From JAVVHH01 sp965276815 (lineage in GTDB: Bacteria > Pseudomonadota > Alphaproteobacteria > Acetobacterales > Acetobacteraceae), in the NCBI GenBank assembly GCA_965276815.1, contig CBDIBE010000011.1, positions 682,001-746,000 of the forward strand: a stretch of DNA of 64,000 nucleotides, in the 5' to 3' direction. A model generated the notes under the pieces. That model made no database searches. It had not been told where the DNA came from and saw nothing but the letters and a program-made list of their open reading frames with translations. Shown here piece after piece: positions 7,057-15,192 of this stretch (the first letter of the stretch is position 1; each line of letters opens with the position of its first letter). Position numbers and translations under genes: made by a program.

Positions 7057-7584
7057 ATGCAGCGCACCAACCCTCTCGTCCGTGTCCGCCAAGCCGGTGA
7101 CGGCTCCCTCATCTATCTCATCAACGCGGCGCCCGAGAGCCTGCCGCCCGTGCGCACAGCCGACCTCGAAGCGGCCTGGGACGCCGCCCGCGAGGCCGCC
7201 GTCGGCGCCGCCTGGGGTCTGCCCCGCCTGTTCCGCTTCGCCCAGCCCGATGGCAGCGCCATCGACCTCGCCCTCTCCGACGCGGACGCCTGCTGTTGGG
7301 CCGCCGCCGTCGACCAAACCACCGGGATGCAGAACACCTACGGCCTCTCGCTCTGCCTGCGCCTGCTGGCCCTCGTCGATCTCCTGGCCCGCGCCCCCTG
7401 GACATCGGCGCTATGCCGTATCCGCCGGGCCGGCGCAGCACTCGACCCGTTGCTCGTCCGCACCGCCGCCACGACGCCGCTGACCAACCAAGCCAGCTTC
7501 GACGAACCCGCCTTCCGGCTCAGGCTCGGTAACAGCGCCACGCTGCCCGCCCTGCGCCTCACCGCTTCAGGAGCCTCCGCATGA
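7057..7584 (+). CDS. Hypothetical protein, conserved-looking
   Basis: 175 residues from ATG 7057; the frame stays open far upstream only because of the high GC. Composition is that of a folded soluble protein (MQRTNPLVRVRQAGDGSLIY, a central LCLRLLALVDLLAR helix). No recognisable family and no signal peptide. The next gene (lipoprotein) starts within its stop codon (ATGA), so the two are translationally coupled and may work together. Confidence 0.7.
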   Translation: MQRTNPLVRVRQAGDGSLIYLINAAPESLPPVRTADLEAAWDAAREAAVGAAWGLPRLFRFAQPDGSAIDLALSDADACCWAAAVDQTTGMQNTYGLSLCLRLLALVDLLARAPWTSALCRIRRAGAALDPLLVRTAATTPLTNQASFDEPAFRLRLGNSATLPALRLTASGASA

Positions 7585-7925
7585 CCACCGCACGCCGCTG
7601 CCTGCCGCTCCTCCTGCTGCCCCTCGTGGTCGCGTGCCAGCAGCAAACCCCTCGGCCGCGCACGCCGGCCGACCGGCAAGCCCTCGCCAATTGCCGCGCC
7701 GATGCAGACCGCACCTACGCCGCCCAAAACCGCGGCGACCTGTCGCGCCGCGATGACATCGATAACCCGTTCGCCAGCGGCTACACTTCCGGCATCGTCA
7801 CCCGCGGCCTGAGCGCGCAATACCAGCGCGACAACCTGGTTCAGGACTGCCTGAACGCCTCCGGCCAGCCCGCACCCGCCCCCAATCCAGGCGAGGGCGC
7901 CACCTTCAACCCCGCGAAGAACTGA
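7581..7925 (+). CDS. Small lipoprotein
   Basis: 114 residues with a textbook lipoprotein signal: MTTARRCLPLLLLPLVVAC, lipobox VVAC, acylated Cys about residue 19, followed by QQQ. The mature protein is short and polar. Two Cys (NCRADADRTY and VQDCLNAS) could form a disulfide in the periplasm. ATG overlaps the previous stop by 4 nt. Function unknown. Confidence 0.8.
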   Translation: MTTARRCLPLLLLPLVVACQQQTPRPRTPADRQALANCRADADRTYAAQNRGDLSRRDDIDNPFASGYTSGIVTRGLSAQYQRDNLVQDCLNASGQPAPAPNPGEGATFNPAKN

Positions 7926-7997
7926 CGCGCTTTGCGTTGCCGGGCTGGGATGGCCGTCCTACAAACGGCTCCGCCTGTTACAGATGGAGCTGCACAG

Positions 7998-8348
7998 ATG
8001 ACCAAAATCGTTCGCACCGAGCCTAACAAGATTCTGTCCAAAGCCGTGGAATATCACAACTTCGTGTTTGTCCAGGGCTGCACCGCCCAAGACCTCGCCA
8101 AGGACATTGCCGGCCAGACCAAGGAGTGCCTCGCCAGCATCGACACCATCCTCGAGACGCACGGCACCGACAAAACCCGGCTCCTGCAAGCCCAGATCTG
8201 GGTCAAGGACATTCGCGACCGGGACGCCATGAATGCTGTGTGGAGCGCCTGGTTGCCAGAGGGCGGCGCCCCGGCCCGTGCCTGCGTCCAGGCCAACATG
8301 GCCGATCCGCGGCACCTCGTGGAGATCATGGTCGTCGCCTGCAAGTAA
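7998..8348 (+). CDS. RidA/YjgF/UK114 family protein
   Basis: 116 residues from ATG 7998 (MTKIVRTEPNK). Family features: SKAVEYHNFVFVQGCTAQDL, a central LLQAQIWVKDIRD strand-helix, and the C-terminal ARACVQANMADPRHLVEIMVV with the conserved Arg that binds the substrate carboxylate in RidA enamine/imine deaminases. It would form a cytosolic trimer. Many paralogues exist, so deaminase activity is probable but the physiological substrate is not. A GC-rich hairpin follows the stop. Confidence 0.9.
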   Translation: MTKIVRTEPNKILSKAVEYHNFVFVQGCTAQDLAKDIAGQTKECLASIDTILETHGTDKTRLLQAQIWVKDIRDRDAMNAVWSAWLPEGGAPARACVQANMADPRHLVEIMVVACK

Positions 8349-8358
8349 CGGTTTGATC

Positions 8359-8387
8359 CCGGTCCGTGCCGCACAAGCACGGACCGG
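8359..8387 (+). terminator. Hairpin after the RidA gene
   Basis: Perfect 11-bp stem CCGGTCCGTGC/GCACGGACCGG with a 7-nt loop, 11 nt after the stop. No T-run follows, so it may act with Rho or as an mRNA stabiliser. Confidence 0.55.
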
Positions 8388-8663
8388 TCTCGCACCAAAA
8401 CTTGCGTTCCTGTTACTCCCCCGTTCCGAATCGCTGTTGCCCACCAGCAACTCTGTGGTTTTCTGGACACACCCACGATAAATTTGTTGCGATTGATAAC
8501 TCCTGGCCCGTGGATGGGACAGCAATCCTCTTTTGACCGCTTATCCACAGGGGTGTTTTTGCGAAACACTCTGTAAGATCGCAAAAACTGCCATTCAGGG
8601 TTGCCAGCCTCGCTCCGCCGAAACTAACCCTGATCACGACGCAGTGATCCAGGAGAGAAACGG
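8388..8663. other. Intergenic region upstream of the CHAP protein
   Basis: Lower GC than the surroundings and without a convincing gene. It contains AT-rich tracts (about 8480-8500 and 8550-8590), and a good ribosome site (GGAGAGAA) before ATG 8664. It probably holds the promoter of the exported protein, but I cannot assign -35/-10 boxes with confidence. Confidence 0.5.
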
Positions 8664-9536
8664 ATGGCAGCAAAACGGTTCGGCGGACTCGCGATGCTCG
8701 GTGCGGCGTTGGTCATCAGTGCGCCTCTCGGCGTCCACGCGGCACAAGCGCGGGCGAGGTCGAGCCACCATTCGGGCCGTGCAGGCTCTTACCCCATCAG
8801 CTATCGCAGCCGTTCCATCCCCTTCCACTACGCCCATTCGGGCCACTCCTTCCCCCGCTACACGTGGAGCGGCGGCCACCTGCAATGCGTCCCCTTCGCC
8901 CGCGAGAACACCGGCATCGAACTCTCCGGCAACGCCGCAAACTGGTGGGCCGCCGCCGAAGGCGTCTATGAGCGCGGCGCCCGTCCCGAGGTCGGCAGCA
9001 TCCTCAACTTCCGCGCCACCGGGCGCATGCGCTTGGGCCACGTCGCCGTCGTCAGCAACGTGGTCAACAGCCGCACCATCGACATCGACCAGGCGAACTG
9101 GTCCGGTCCCGGCGTCGAGCGTGGCGGCATCAGCCATGACATCAGCGTCGTCGACGTCTCGCCGGGCAACGACTGGACCCAAGTCCGCGTCGCCCTCGGC
9201 CATACCGACGAGTTCGGCAGCACCTACCCGACCTATGGCTTCATCTACGACCGCCCCGACACCGGCACCATGACGGCCAATGCCGGCCTGCCGCAGGGCC
9301 AGGTCACCCAGCTTGCCGACACCACATCCAGCCAGCCCGAAGAGGTCGCCGAGGCCGAAGACGACGCCACCCCGCGCGCCTACCACCATCGCGCCTGGCG
9401 CCACAGCCGCGCCTCCAGCAGCGCCCATGTCTATAGCAGCGCCCGCATCTACAGCAGCGCCCGGGTCTACCGCGTCCACAGCCGCGCCGAGTTCATCCCC
9501 CACCACGCCGCCTCCAGCCACCGCCGCCGCACCTAG
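8664..9536 (+). CDS. Exported CHAP-domain amidase/peptidase
   Basis: 290 residues. A signal peptide is clear (MAAKRFGGLAMLGAALVISA to about AAQA, residue 29). The CHAP fold is shown by the Cys nucleophile in LQCVPFARENTG (about residue 73), GSILNF and the His in RLGHVAVVSNV (about residue 125), then TIDIDQANW. Such enzymes cleave peptidoglycan peptides. The C-terminal third is low complexity: an acidic Gln/Glu stretch, then Ser/Ala/Tyr/His/Arg repeats of the type YSSARIYSSARVY, probably wall- or surface-interacting. The same arrangement, a short CHAP domain with a disordered tail, is common in acetic-acid-bacteria relatives. Confidence 0.87.
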   Translation: MAAKRFGGLAMLGAALVISAPLGVHAAQARARSSHHSGRAGSYPISYRSRSIPFHYAHSGHSFPRYTWSGGHLQCVPFARENTGIELSGNAANWWAAAEGVYERGARPEVGSILNFRATGRMRLGHVAVVSNVVNSRTIDIDQANWSGPGVERGGISHDISVVDVSPGNDWTQVRVALGHTDEFGSTYPTYGFIYDRPDTGTMTANAGLPQGQVTQLADTTSSQPEEVAEAEDDATPRAYHHRAWRHSRASSSAHVYSSARIYSSARVYRVHSRAEFIPHHAASSHRRRT

Positions 9537-9597
9537 CCGTACGAGCCGCCAATGCTCTAGCCTCGCCCCTCGAACCATAACGAGGAGCGAGGCGGAG

Positions 9598-11265
9598 ATG
9601 TCCGAACCCGGTCAAGCCTTCCGCGCCGCCCGCGACCTTCTCCTCCGGCATCGCCGGGACCTCGCTAAAGCGCAGCAAGAATTCCGCTGGCCGGCGCTCG
9701 GCCGTTTCAACTGGGCGCTCGATTACTTCGACCCGCTCGCCGCCGGCAACGAACACGCCGCACTCCGCTTCGTCGGCCCCAACGGCTTCGAAAGCAGCAT
9801 CAGCTTCACCGGCCTCGCCGCCCGCTCCAACCAGGTCGCAAACCACCTCCGCCGCCTCGGCGTCACCCGCGGCGACCGCATCCTCATGCTCCTCGGCAAC
9901 GTCCAGCCGCTCTGGGAAGTGATGCTCGCCGCCATGAAGCTCGGCGCCGTCCTCATCCCCGCCACCACCATGCTGACCGAGGACGATCTCCGCGACCGGC
10001 TCGCCCGCGGCCGAGTCCGCCACGTCATCGCCGCCAGCAACCTCGCGCCCCGCTTCGACAATCTCCAAGGCGACTACACCCGCCTCGCCGTCGGCGGCGC
10101 CCCCGGCTGGCAAGACTTCCATGAGTCCGCCGCCGAATCGACCAGCTTCATCCCCGAAGGCGAAACCCAAGCCACCGACCCAATGCTGCTCTACTTCACC
10201 TCCGGCACGACATCGAAACCAAAGCTCGTCCTGCACAGCCACCAGAGCTACCCCGTCGGCCACCTCTCCACCATGTACTGGATCGGCGTCCAACCCGGTG
10301 ACGTGCACCTCAACATCTCCTCGCCGGGCTGGGCCAAGCACGCCTGGTCCAGCGTCTTCGCCCCCTGGAACGCCGGCGCCACCATCGTCATCCTCAATCA
10401 GCCCCGGTTCGACGCCAGGCACCTCCTCCGCATCCTCGGCCAGGAGCGCATCACCACCTTCTGCGCCCCGCCCACCGTCTGGCGCATGCTGGTACTCGAA
10501 GACCTCAAGGCCAACCCGATCCACCTCAAGGAGGCCGTCTCCGCCGGCGAGCCCCTCAACCCCGAAGTCATCGAGCAAGTGCGCCAAGCCTGGGGCTTGC
10601 TGATCCGCGACGGCTACGGCCAAACCGAAACGACCCTGCAGATCGGCAACACCCCCGGCCAGCCCTTCACCCCGGGCTCCATGGGCCGACCCATGCCCGG
10701 CTACGCCATCCGCCTCGTCGACCCCGATGGCGCCGACGCCGAAGAAGGCGAGATCGCCATCCCCCTCGACCCGGCGCCCACCGGACTGATGCAAGGCTAC
10801 CTACTCGACGACGGCGCCATCCAGCCCCCCTCGCCCCCAATCTACCGCACCGGCGACGTCGCCCTGCGCAACCAAGACGGCTCGCTCACCTATGTCGGCC
10901 GCGCCGACGACGTCTTCAAATCCAGCGGCTACCGCATCAGCCCCTTCGAGCTGGAAAACGTCCTGATCGAGCACGCCGCAGTCGCCGAAGCCGCCGTCGT
11001 CCCCTCCCCCGACCCGGTGCGCACCGCCCTGCCAAAAGCCTTCATCGCCCTAGCCGAAGGCCACGAACCAAACGTCGCGACCGCGTCCAGCATCTTCGCC
11101 CACCTCCGCACCCGCCTCGCCCCATACAAGCGCATCCGCCGAATCGAATTCTACGAGCTGCCGAAAACCATCTCCGGCAAGATCCGCCGCGTCGACCTCC
11201 GCCGCCTCGAAGCCGCCCGCCGCGCCGCCGACGATTGCGGCCAAGCCGAGTTCCTAGACATTTAA
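9598..11265 (+). CDS. AMP-forming acyl-CoA synthetase
   Basis: 555 residues from ATG 9598 with ribosome site GAGGCGGAG. Adenylation motifs: LLYFTSGTTSKPKLVLHSH (P-loop, about 200-218), DGYGQTETT (about 340), YRTGDVAL, GRADDVFKSSGYRISPFE, and the catalytic Lys in KTISGKIRRVDLR. The sequence SPGWAKHAWSSVFAPWNAG resembles medium-chain/benzoate-type or acetyl-CoA synthetase relatives. It activates a carboxylic acid to its CoA ester. It stands alone on this strand, with no beta-oxidation gene adjacent. Substrate undetermined. Confidence 0.9.
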   Translation: MSEPGQAFRAARDLLLRHRRDLAKAQQEFRWPALGRFNWALDYFDPLAAGNEHAALRFVGPNGFESSISFTGLAARSNQVANHLRRLGVTRGDRILMLLGNVQPLWEVMLAAMKLGAVLIPATTMLTEDDLRDRLARGRVRHVIAASNLAPRFDNLQGDYTRLAVGGAPGWQDFHESAAESTSFIPEGETQATDPMLLYFTSGTTSKPKLVLHSHQSYPVGHLSTMYWIGVQPGDVHLNISSPGWAKHAWSSVFAPWNAGATIVILNQPRFDARHLLRILGQERITTFCAPPTVWRMLVLEDLKANPIHLKEAVSAGEPLNPEVIEQVRQAWGLLIRDGYGQTETTLQIGNTPGQPFTPGSMGRPMPGYAIRLVDPDGADAEEGEIAIPLDPAPTGLMQGYLLDDGAIQPPSPPIYRTGDVALRNQDGSLTYVGRADDVFKSSGYRISPFELENVLIEHAAVAEAAVVPSPDPVRTALPKAFIALAEGHEPNVATASSIFAHLRTRLAPYKRIRRIEFYELPKTISGKIRRVDLRRLEAARRAADDCGQAEFLDI

Positions 11266-11409
11266 GCTGACGTGTCACCCCATGCCGAACACGGCCACCA
11301 TGAAGGGCGCCTGCGGCACTCAGCCAGCGGTAAAGGACCACCTTGTGAGCTACGGCGCACGCAAAAACCGAGTCAAAGCCGCATCTCGTTTCACAAACAA
11401 GCAAAGCCC

Positions 11410-11437
11410 CCCGGCCAAGCGACTCGGCTTGGCCGGG
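11410..11437. terminator. Bidirectional terminator hairpin
   Basis: Stem CCCGGCCAAGC/GCTTGGCCGGG with a 6-nt loop, lying between the convergent acyl-CoA synthetase and the small exported protein. T-rich sequence follows on the plus side (AGATTTGTTT). Confidence 0.7.
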
Positions 11438-11449
11438 AGATTTGTTTGC

Positions 11450-11830
11450 TCAGCCGCGCGGCTGAATTGCTGGCCCCGCCGGCTGCGCCGCGGCAAGCCG
11501 CGCCCTGTCCCGGCTCGCCTGCCAGGCCGCCAACTCCTGCTCACGCTCGACCGGAGGCGTCCCGTCCGCAGCCCCCACCGGCAGGGAGTTGGCGGTCTGC
11601 ACGATCGCATTGCCGCCGTTGCTGGGCAGCGGCGGCACAGTGTTCCAAGCCACATGCGGCACGACAAACGGGTACGGGTTCTGGTAAACCGGCACGCCCC
11701 GATAGGCGAGCGGCGCCGTCGGTGTCGGCGCCGACTGCATGGCCATCGGGAACGGATTGCCGTTCCCCTCGCCGGCAAACGCCGTCCCCGCCATGAGGCT
11801 CATGGCAACGGCTGCAACAAGGGTCTTCAT
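11450..11830 (-). CDS. Small exported protein with AGEGNG motif
   Basis: 126 residues from ATG 11830. Signal peptide MKTLVAAVAMSLMAGTAFA, then the mature N-terminus AGEGNGNPFPMAMQ. The rest is Pro/Ala/Asn-rich, ending in a charged helix (PVEREQELAAWQASRDRARL). The first mature residues match a second exported protein in this window (29384-29710, AGEGNGDPFPAPS), so they form a family. Function unknown; no enzyme motif. Confidence 0.78.
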   Translation of the reverse strand: MKTLVAAVAMSLMAGTAFAGEGNGNPFPMAMQSAPTPTAPLAYRGVPVYQNPYPFVVPHVAWNTVPPLPSNGGNAIVQTANSLPVGAADGTPPVEREQELAAWQASRDRARLAAAQPAGPAIQPRG

Positions 11831-12086
11831 GGATGTAGTCTCCTGGGTCGGTCCGTCCGCAACAGGCGCCGCCTGTGCTGGCAAACCAGGTCGCCGGTCC
11901 TGGCAGTCCCGCACACCGGGCCCCGCCAAATCGGCAACTCGCAACCTGGTGCCCCGCGCCCAGCTATGCACCCTTCGGACAGCCATGACTTCCTCGCATG
12001 AGCACCTTATGTTGAACTCAACAGCTCAACCCCGCGCGACGATTGTCATCTCCTATGGGATTACAGATCGATTACATGCACACCGC

Positions 12087-13046
12087 TTACGCCGAATTGC
12101 GCGGAATCTTCCCCGCCAAAACCGCATCGATTCCATCCAGCACCAAATGCCCCATCGCGTCGCGCGTCTCCGCCGTCGCACTCCCCAGATGCGGCAGCAG
12201 TACCACATTCTCCAGCTCGAAATACCGCTTATCCACCGAAGGCTCGCCGTTATAGACATCGAGCCCGGCCGCCGCGACCTGCCCTGACCGCAGCGCCGCG
12301 ATCAGCGCCGTATCGTCAACCAGCGTCCCGCGCGCCGCATTGGCAACAATCGCCCCCCGCGGCAGCTTGCCGATCCGCGCAGCATTCAGCCAATGCCGCG
12401 TCCCCTCGCCCCCCGGCGCGTGCAGCGACAGCACGTCGCACTCGCCCAGGAAACTGTCGTCATCGCCATGATACGTCGCCCCCCGCTCCAGCTCCGGCGG
12501 CAACCGCGCCTGATCCAGGTAATGCACCGCCATCTCGAACCCAGCCGCCATCCGCGCCAGCTCCCGCCCAATCCGCCCCATCCCAAAAATCCCCAAGCGC
12601 CGCCCGGAAACCAGCGTCCCCAGCAACTGCGTCGGCCGCCACCCGCCCCAGCCGCCCGCGCGCATCATCCGCTCGCCCTCGCCCGCCCGCCGCGCCGCCG
12701 CCAATATCAGCAGCATCGCGCATTCCGCCGTCGCGATGCTCAGCACGTCCGGCGTGTTGACCACCGGAATGCCCCGCGCCCGCGCCGCACCGATGTCGAT
12801 ATGATCGAACCCGACGCTGAACGTCCCGATCACCTTCACGCTCGCCGGCAGCTTGCCGATCGTCTCGGCGTCCAGCCGTTCCGCCGGACTGCACAATATG
12901 GCCGCCGCACCCTCGGCGCGGGCCAGCATCTCCACACCCGTCAACGTCGAATCATGCTCACTCAGCCGCGCCTCGTAATCATGCGCCGCGCGCGCCTCGA
13001 TCGCCGGCGGCAGCCGCCGGGTCACCACAAGGATCGGCTTGGTCAT
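12087..13046 (-). CDS. D-2-hydroxyacid dehydrogenase (glyoxylate/hydroxypyruvate reductase type)
   Basis: 319 residues from ATG 13046. The nucleotide fold motif is GIFGMGRIG (about residue 148). Catalytic residues are Arg in NAARGTLVDD, Glu in YNGEPSVD and His in LLPHLGSAT, the Arg-Glu-His triad of the family. GTFSVGFDHID is typical of the GyaR/GhrB branch. It reduces 2-oxoacids with NAD(P)H. It is divergent from the hydantoinase genes with a 76-bp gap, so the two units may share a regulatory region. Confidence 0.9.
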   Translation of the reverse strand: MTKPILVVTRRLPPAIEARAAHDYEARLSEHDSTLTGVEMLARAEGAAAILCSPAERLDAETIGKLPASVKVIGTFSVGFDHIDIGAARARGIPVVNTPDVLSIATAECAMLLILAAARRAGEGERMMRAGGWGGWRPTQLLGTLVSGRRLGIFGMGRIGRELARMAAGFEMAVHYLDQARLPPELERGATYHGDDDSFLGECDVLSLHAPGGEGTRHWLNAARIGKLPRGAIVANAARGTLVDDTALIAALRSGQVAAAGLDVYNGEPSVDKRYFELENVVLLPHLGSATAETRDAMGHLVLDGIDAVLAGKIPRNSA

Positions 13047-13122
13047 CGCGTCACTCCCCTGCAAATTGCCGTCGATGATGGCCGGGCTTGCCCCGCGCCG
13101 GAAGGGGCGTCACCCTGCTGCA

Positions 13123-15192
13123 ATGCAGCGCGCCCGCCTCGCCGTCGATATCGGCGGCACCTTCACCGACCTCGCCCTCGAGCACGGCCCCCACCGCGCC
13201 AGCCTCAAGCTGCTGACCACCTCCGCCGAACCCGAGCGCGGCGTGCTCGAAGGCGTCGCCCGCATCCTGCATGAATCCGCCCTCCAGCCCGCCGACATCG
13301 ACATCGTCGTGCACGGCACCACCCTGGCCACCAACGCCATCATCGAACGCAAAGGCGCCCGCACCGCCCTGATCACCACCCAGGGCTTCCGCGACGTCCT
13401 CGCCATGGGCAACGAGAGCCGCTACGACCAATACGACCTCAACATCACCCTCCCCGAGCCCCTCGTCCCCCGCTACCTTCGCCTGCCCGTCCCGGAACGC
13501 CTCGACAACGAAGGCCACGTGCTGCTCCCCCTCGACGAGCACGCTGTCGCGGGCCTCGTCCCCCTCCTCCGCCGTGAGTCAGTCCACAGCATCGCCGTCG
13601 GCTTCCTGCACAGCTTCGTCAACCCCGCCCACGAACGCCGCGCCGGCGCCCTGCTCCAAGCAGCCCTCCCCGACGCCGCAATCTCCCTCTCCTGCGAAGT
13701 CTCCCCCGAGATGCGCGAATGGGAACGCTTCAGCACCACCGCCGCCAACGCCTACGTCCAGCCCCTCATCGCCGGCTACCTCCGCCGCCTCGAGGACGGC
13801 CTCCGCGCCATGGGCGTCGCCGCCCCGCTCTTCCTCATGCTCTCCGGCGGCGGCCTCACCACCATCGAGATCGCCTGCCGCTTCCCCATCCGCCTCGTCG
13901 AAAGCGGCCCGGCCGGCGGCGCCATCTTCGCCGCCGACATCGCTCGCCTCTGCGGCCTCGAGCGGGTCCTCAGCTTCGACATGGGCGGCACCACCGCCAA
14001 GATCTGCCTCATCGACCACTACCAGCCGCAATCCTCCCGCACCTTCGAAGTCGCCCGCGTCGGCCGCTTCAAGAAAGGCTCCGGCCTGCCGCTGCGCATC
14101 CCCGTCATCGAAATGGTCGAGATCGGCGCCGGCGGCGGCAGCATCGCCCATGTCGACGCCCTCGGCCGCATCGCCGTCGGCCCGCACAGCGCCGGCGCCG
14201 CCCCCGGCCCCGCCTGCTACGGCCGCGGCGGCGCCAAACCCACCGTCACCGACGCCAACCTCCTCCTCGGCCGCTACGACCCGGCCCGCTTCGCCGGCGG
14301 CGCCATCAAGCTGCACCCCGAGCCAGCCCGCGCCGCCATCGACACCGAAGTCGGCGTCCAAACCAGCCTCGCCCCCGAAATGGCCGCCCTCGGCATCGTC
14401 GAAATGGTCGACGAGAACATGGCCAACGCCGCCCTCGTCCACGCCATCGAGAGCGGCAAGACCTACGCCGGACGCACCCTGATCGCCTTCGGCGGCGGCG
14501 GCCCGGTGCACGCCTACCGCGTCGCCGAAAAAATCGGCATCACCCGCGTCCTGGTCCCCATCGGCGCCGGCGTCGGCAGCGCCATCGGCTTCCTGCGCGC
14601 CCCGGTCGGCTACGAGGTCGTGCGCAGCCTCTACCAGCGCCTCGGCCGCTTCGATTTCACCGCCGTCAACGCCCTCCTCGACGCCATGCGGTCCGAGGCC
14701 GAGGCCGCCGTCGCCCTCGGCAGCTTTGGCGCCCCAACCCGGCACACTCGCCTCGCCTACATGCGCTACGTCGGCCAAGGCCACGAGATCCCGGTCGCCT
14801 TGCCCGCCCACCCCATGCAGGAAGCCGAAATCGCCGCCCTCCGCCAAGCCTTCGACGCCGAATACGCCCGCTTCTACGATCGCCCCGTCCCCGGCTCCGA
14901 CGTCGAAGTCATGAGTTTCGCGCTCACCGTCGCCACCATGTCCGACCCCGGCGCCGCCCCCACCGTACCCGCGCCACAACCGGCCGACCCCCGCCGCCTG
15001 CGCGTCCTCGACACCGCCACCGGCCTCACCGCCGACTGGGCCGTCCACGACCGCGCGGCCCTCGCGCCCGGCGCCGCCATCACCGGCCCCGCCATCATCG
15101 CGGAAGCCGAAACCAGCACGCTCGTCGGCCCAGGCTGGACCGCCCGCGTCGACACGAAAGGCTTTCTGGAACTCAATCGGGAGGCAGCATGA
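13123..15192 (+). CDS. hyuA: Hydantoinase/5-oxoprolinase subunit A
   Basis: 689 residues from ATG 13123, the usual size. The N-terminus RLAVDIGGTFTDLAL is the phosphate-binding loop of the actin-like ATPase domain; IVVHGTTLATNAIIERKG and FDMGGTTAKICLI are further signature segments. IEIGAGGGSIA-type sequence (VEIGAGGGSIAHVDALG) and IAFGGGGPVHAYRVAE complete the fold. With subunit B it performs ATP-dependent opening of a cyclic amide (hydantoin or 5-oxoproline type). Subunit B starts inside this stop codon. Whether the substrate is N-methylhydantoin, 5-oxoproline or a ketone (acetone carboxylase-like) cannot be told. Confidence 0.92.
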   Translation: MQRARLAVDIGGTFTDLALEHGPHRASLKLLTTSAEPERGVLEGVARILHESALQPADIDIVVHGTTLATNAIIERKGARTALITTQGFRDVLAMGNESRYDQYDLNITLPEPLVPRYLRLPVPERLDNEGHVLLPLDEHAVAGLVPLLRRESVHSIAVGFLHSFVNPAHERRAGALLQAALPDAAISLSCEVSPEMREWERFSTTAANAYVQPLIAGYLRRLEDGLRAMGVAAPLFLMLSGGGLTTIEIACRFPIRLVESGPAGGAIFAADIARLCGLERVLSFDMGGTTAKICLIDHYQPQSSRTFEVARVGRFKKGSGLPLRIPVIEMVEIGAGGGSIAHVDALGRIAVGPHSAGAAPGPACYGRGGAKPTVTDANLLLGRYDPARFAGGAIKLHPEPARAAIDTEVGVQTSLAPEMAALGIVEMVDENMANAALVHAIESGKTYAGRTLIAFGGGGPVHAYRVAEKIGITRVLVPIGAGVGSAIGFLRAPVGYEVVRSLYQRLGRFDFTAVNALLDAMRSEAEAAVALGSFGAPTRHTRLAYMRYVGQGHEIPVALPAHPMQEAEIAALRQAFDAEYARFYDRPVPGSDVEVMSFALTVATMSDPGAAPTVPAPQPADPRRLRVLDTATGLTADWAVHDRAALAPGAAITGPAIIAEAETSTLVGPGWTARVDTKGFLELNREAA

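Noticed and set aside
9493..10794. 433-codon frame antisense to the acyl-CoA synthetase
   Set aside because: Pure Gly/Ala/Asp/Glu shadow without motifs.
13579..15048. 489-codon open frame antisense to hyuA
   Set aside because: Gly/Ala/Asp-rich composition forced by the C-ending codons of hyuA; no domain.
13719..15188. 490 open codons in front of hyuB, in another frame over hyuA
   Set aside because: Arg/Pro/His-dominated translation typical of a GC-rich shadow; hyuB has a clear ATGA start at 15189.
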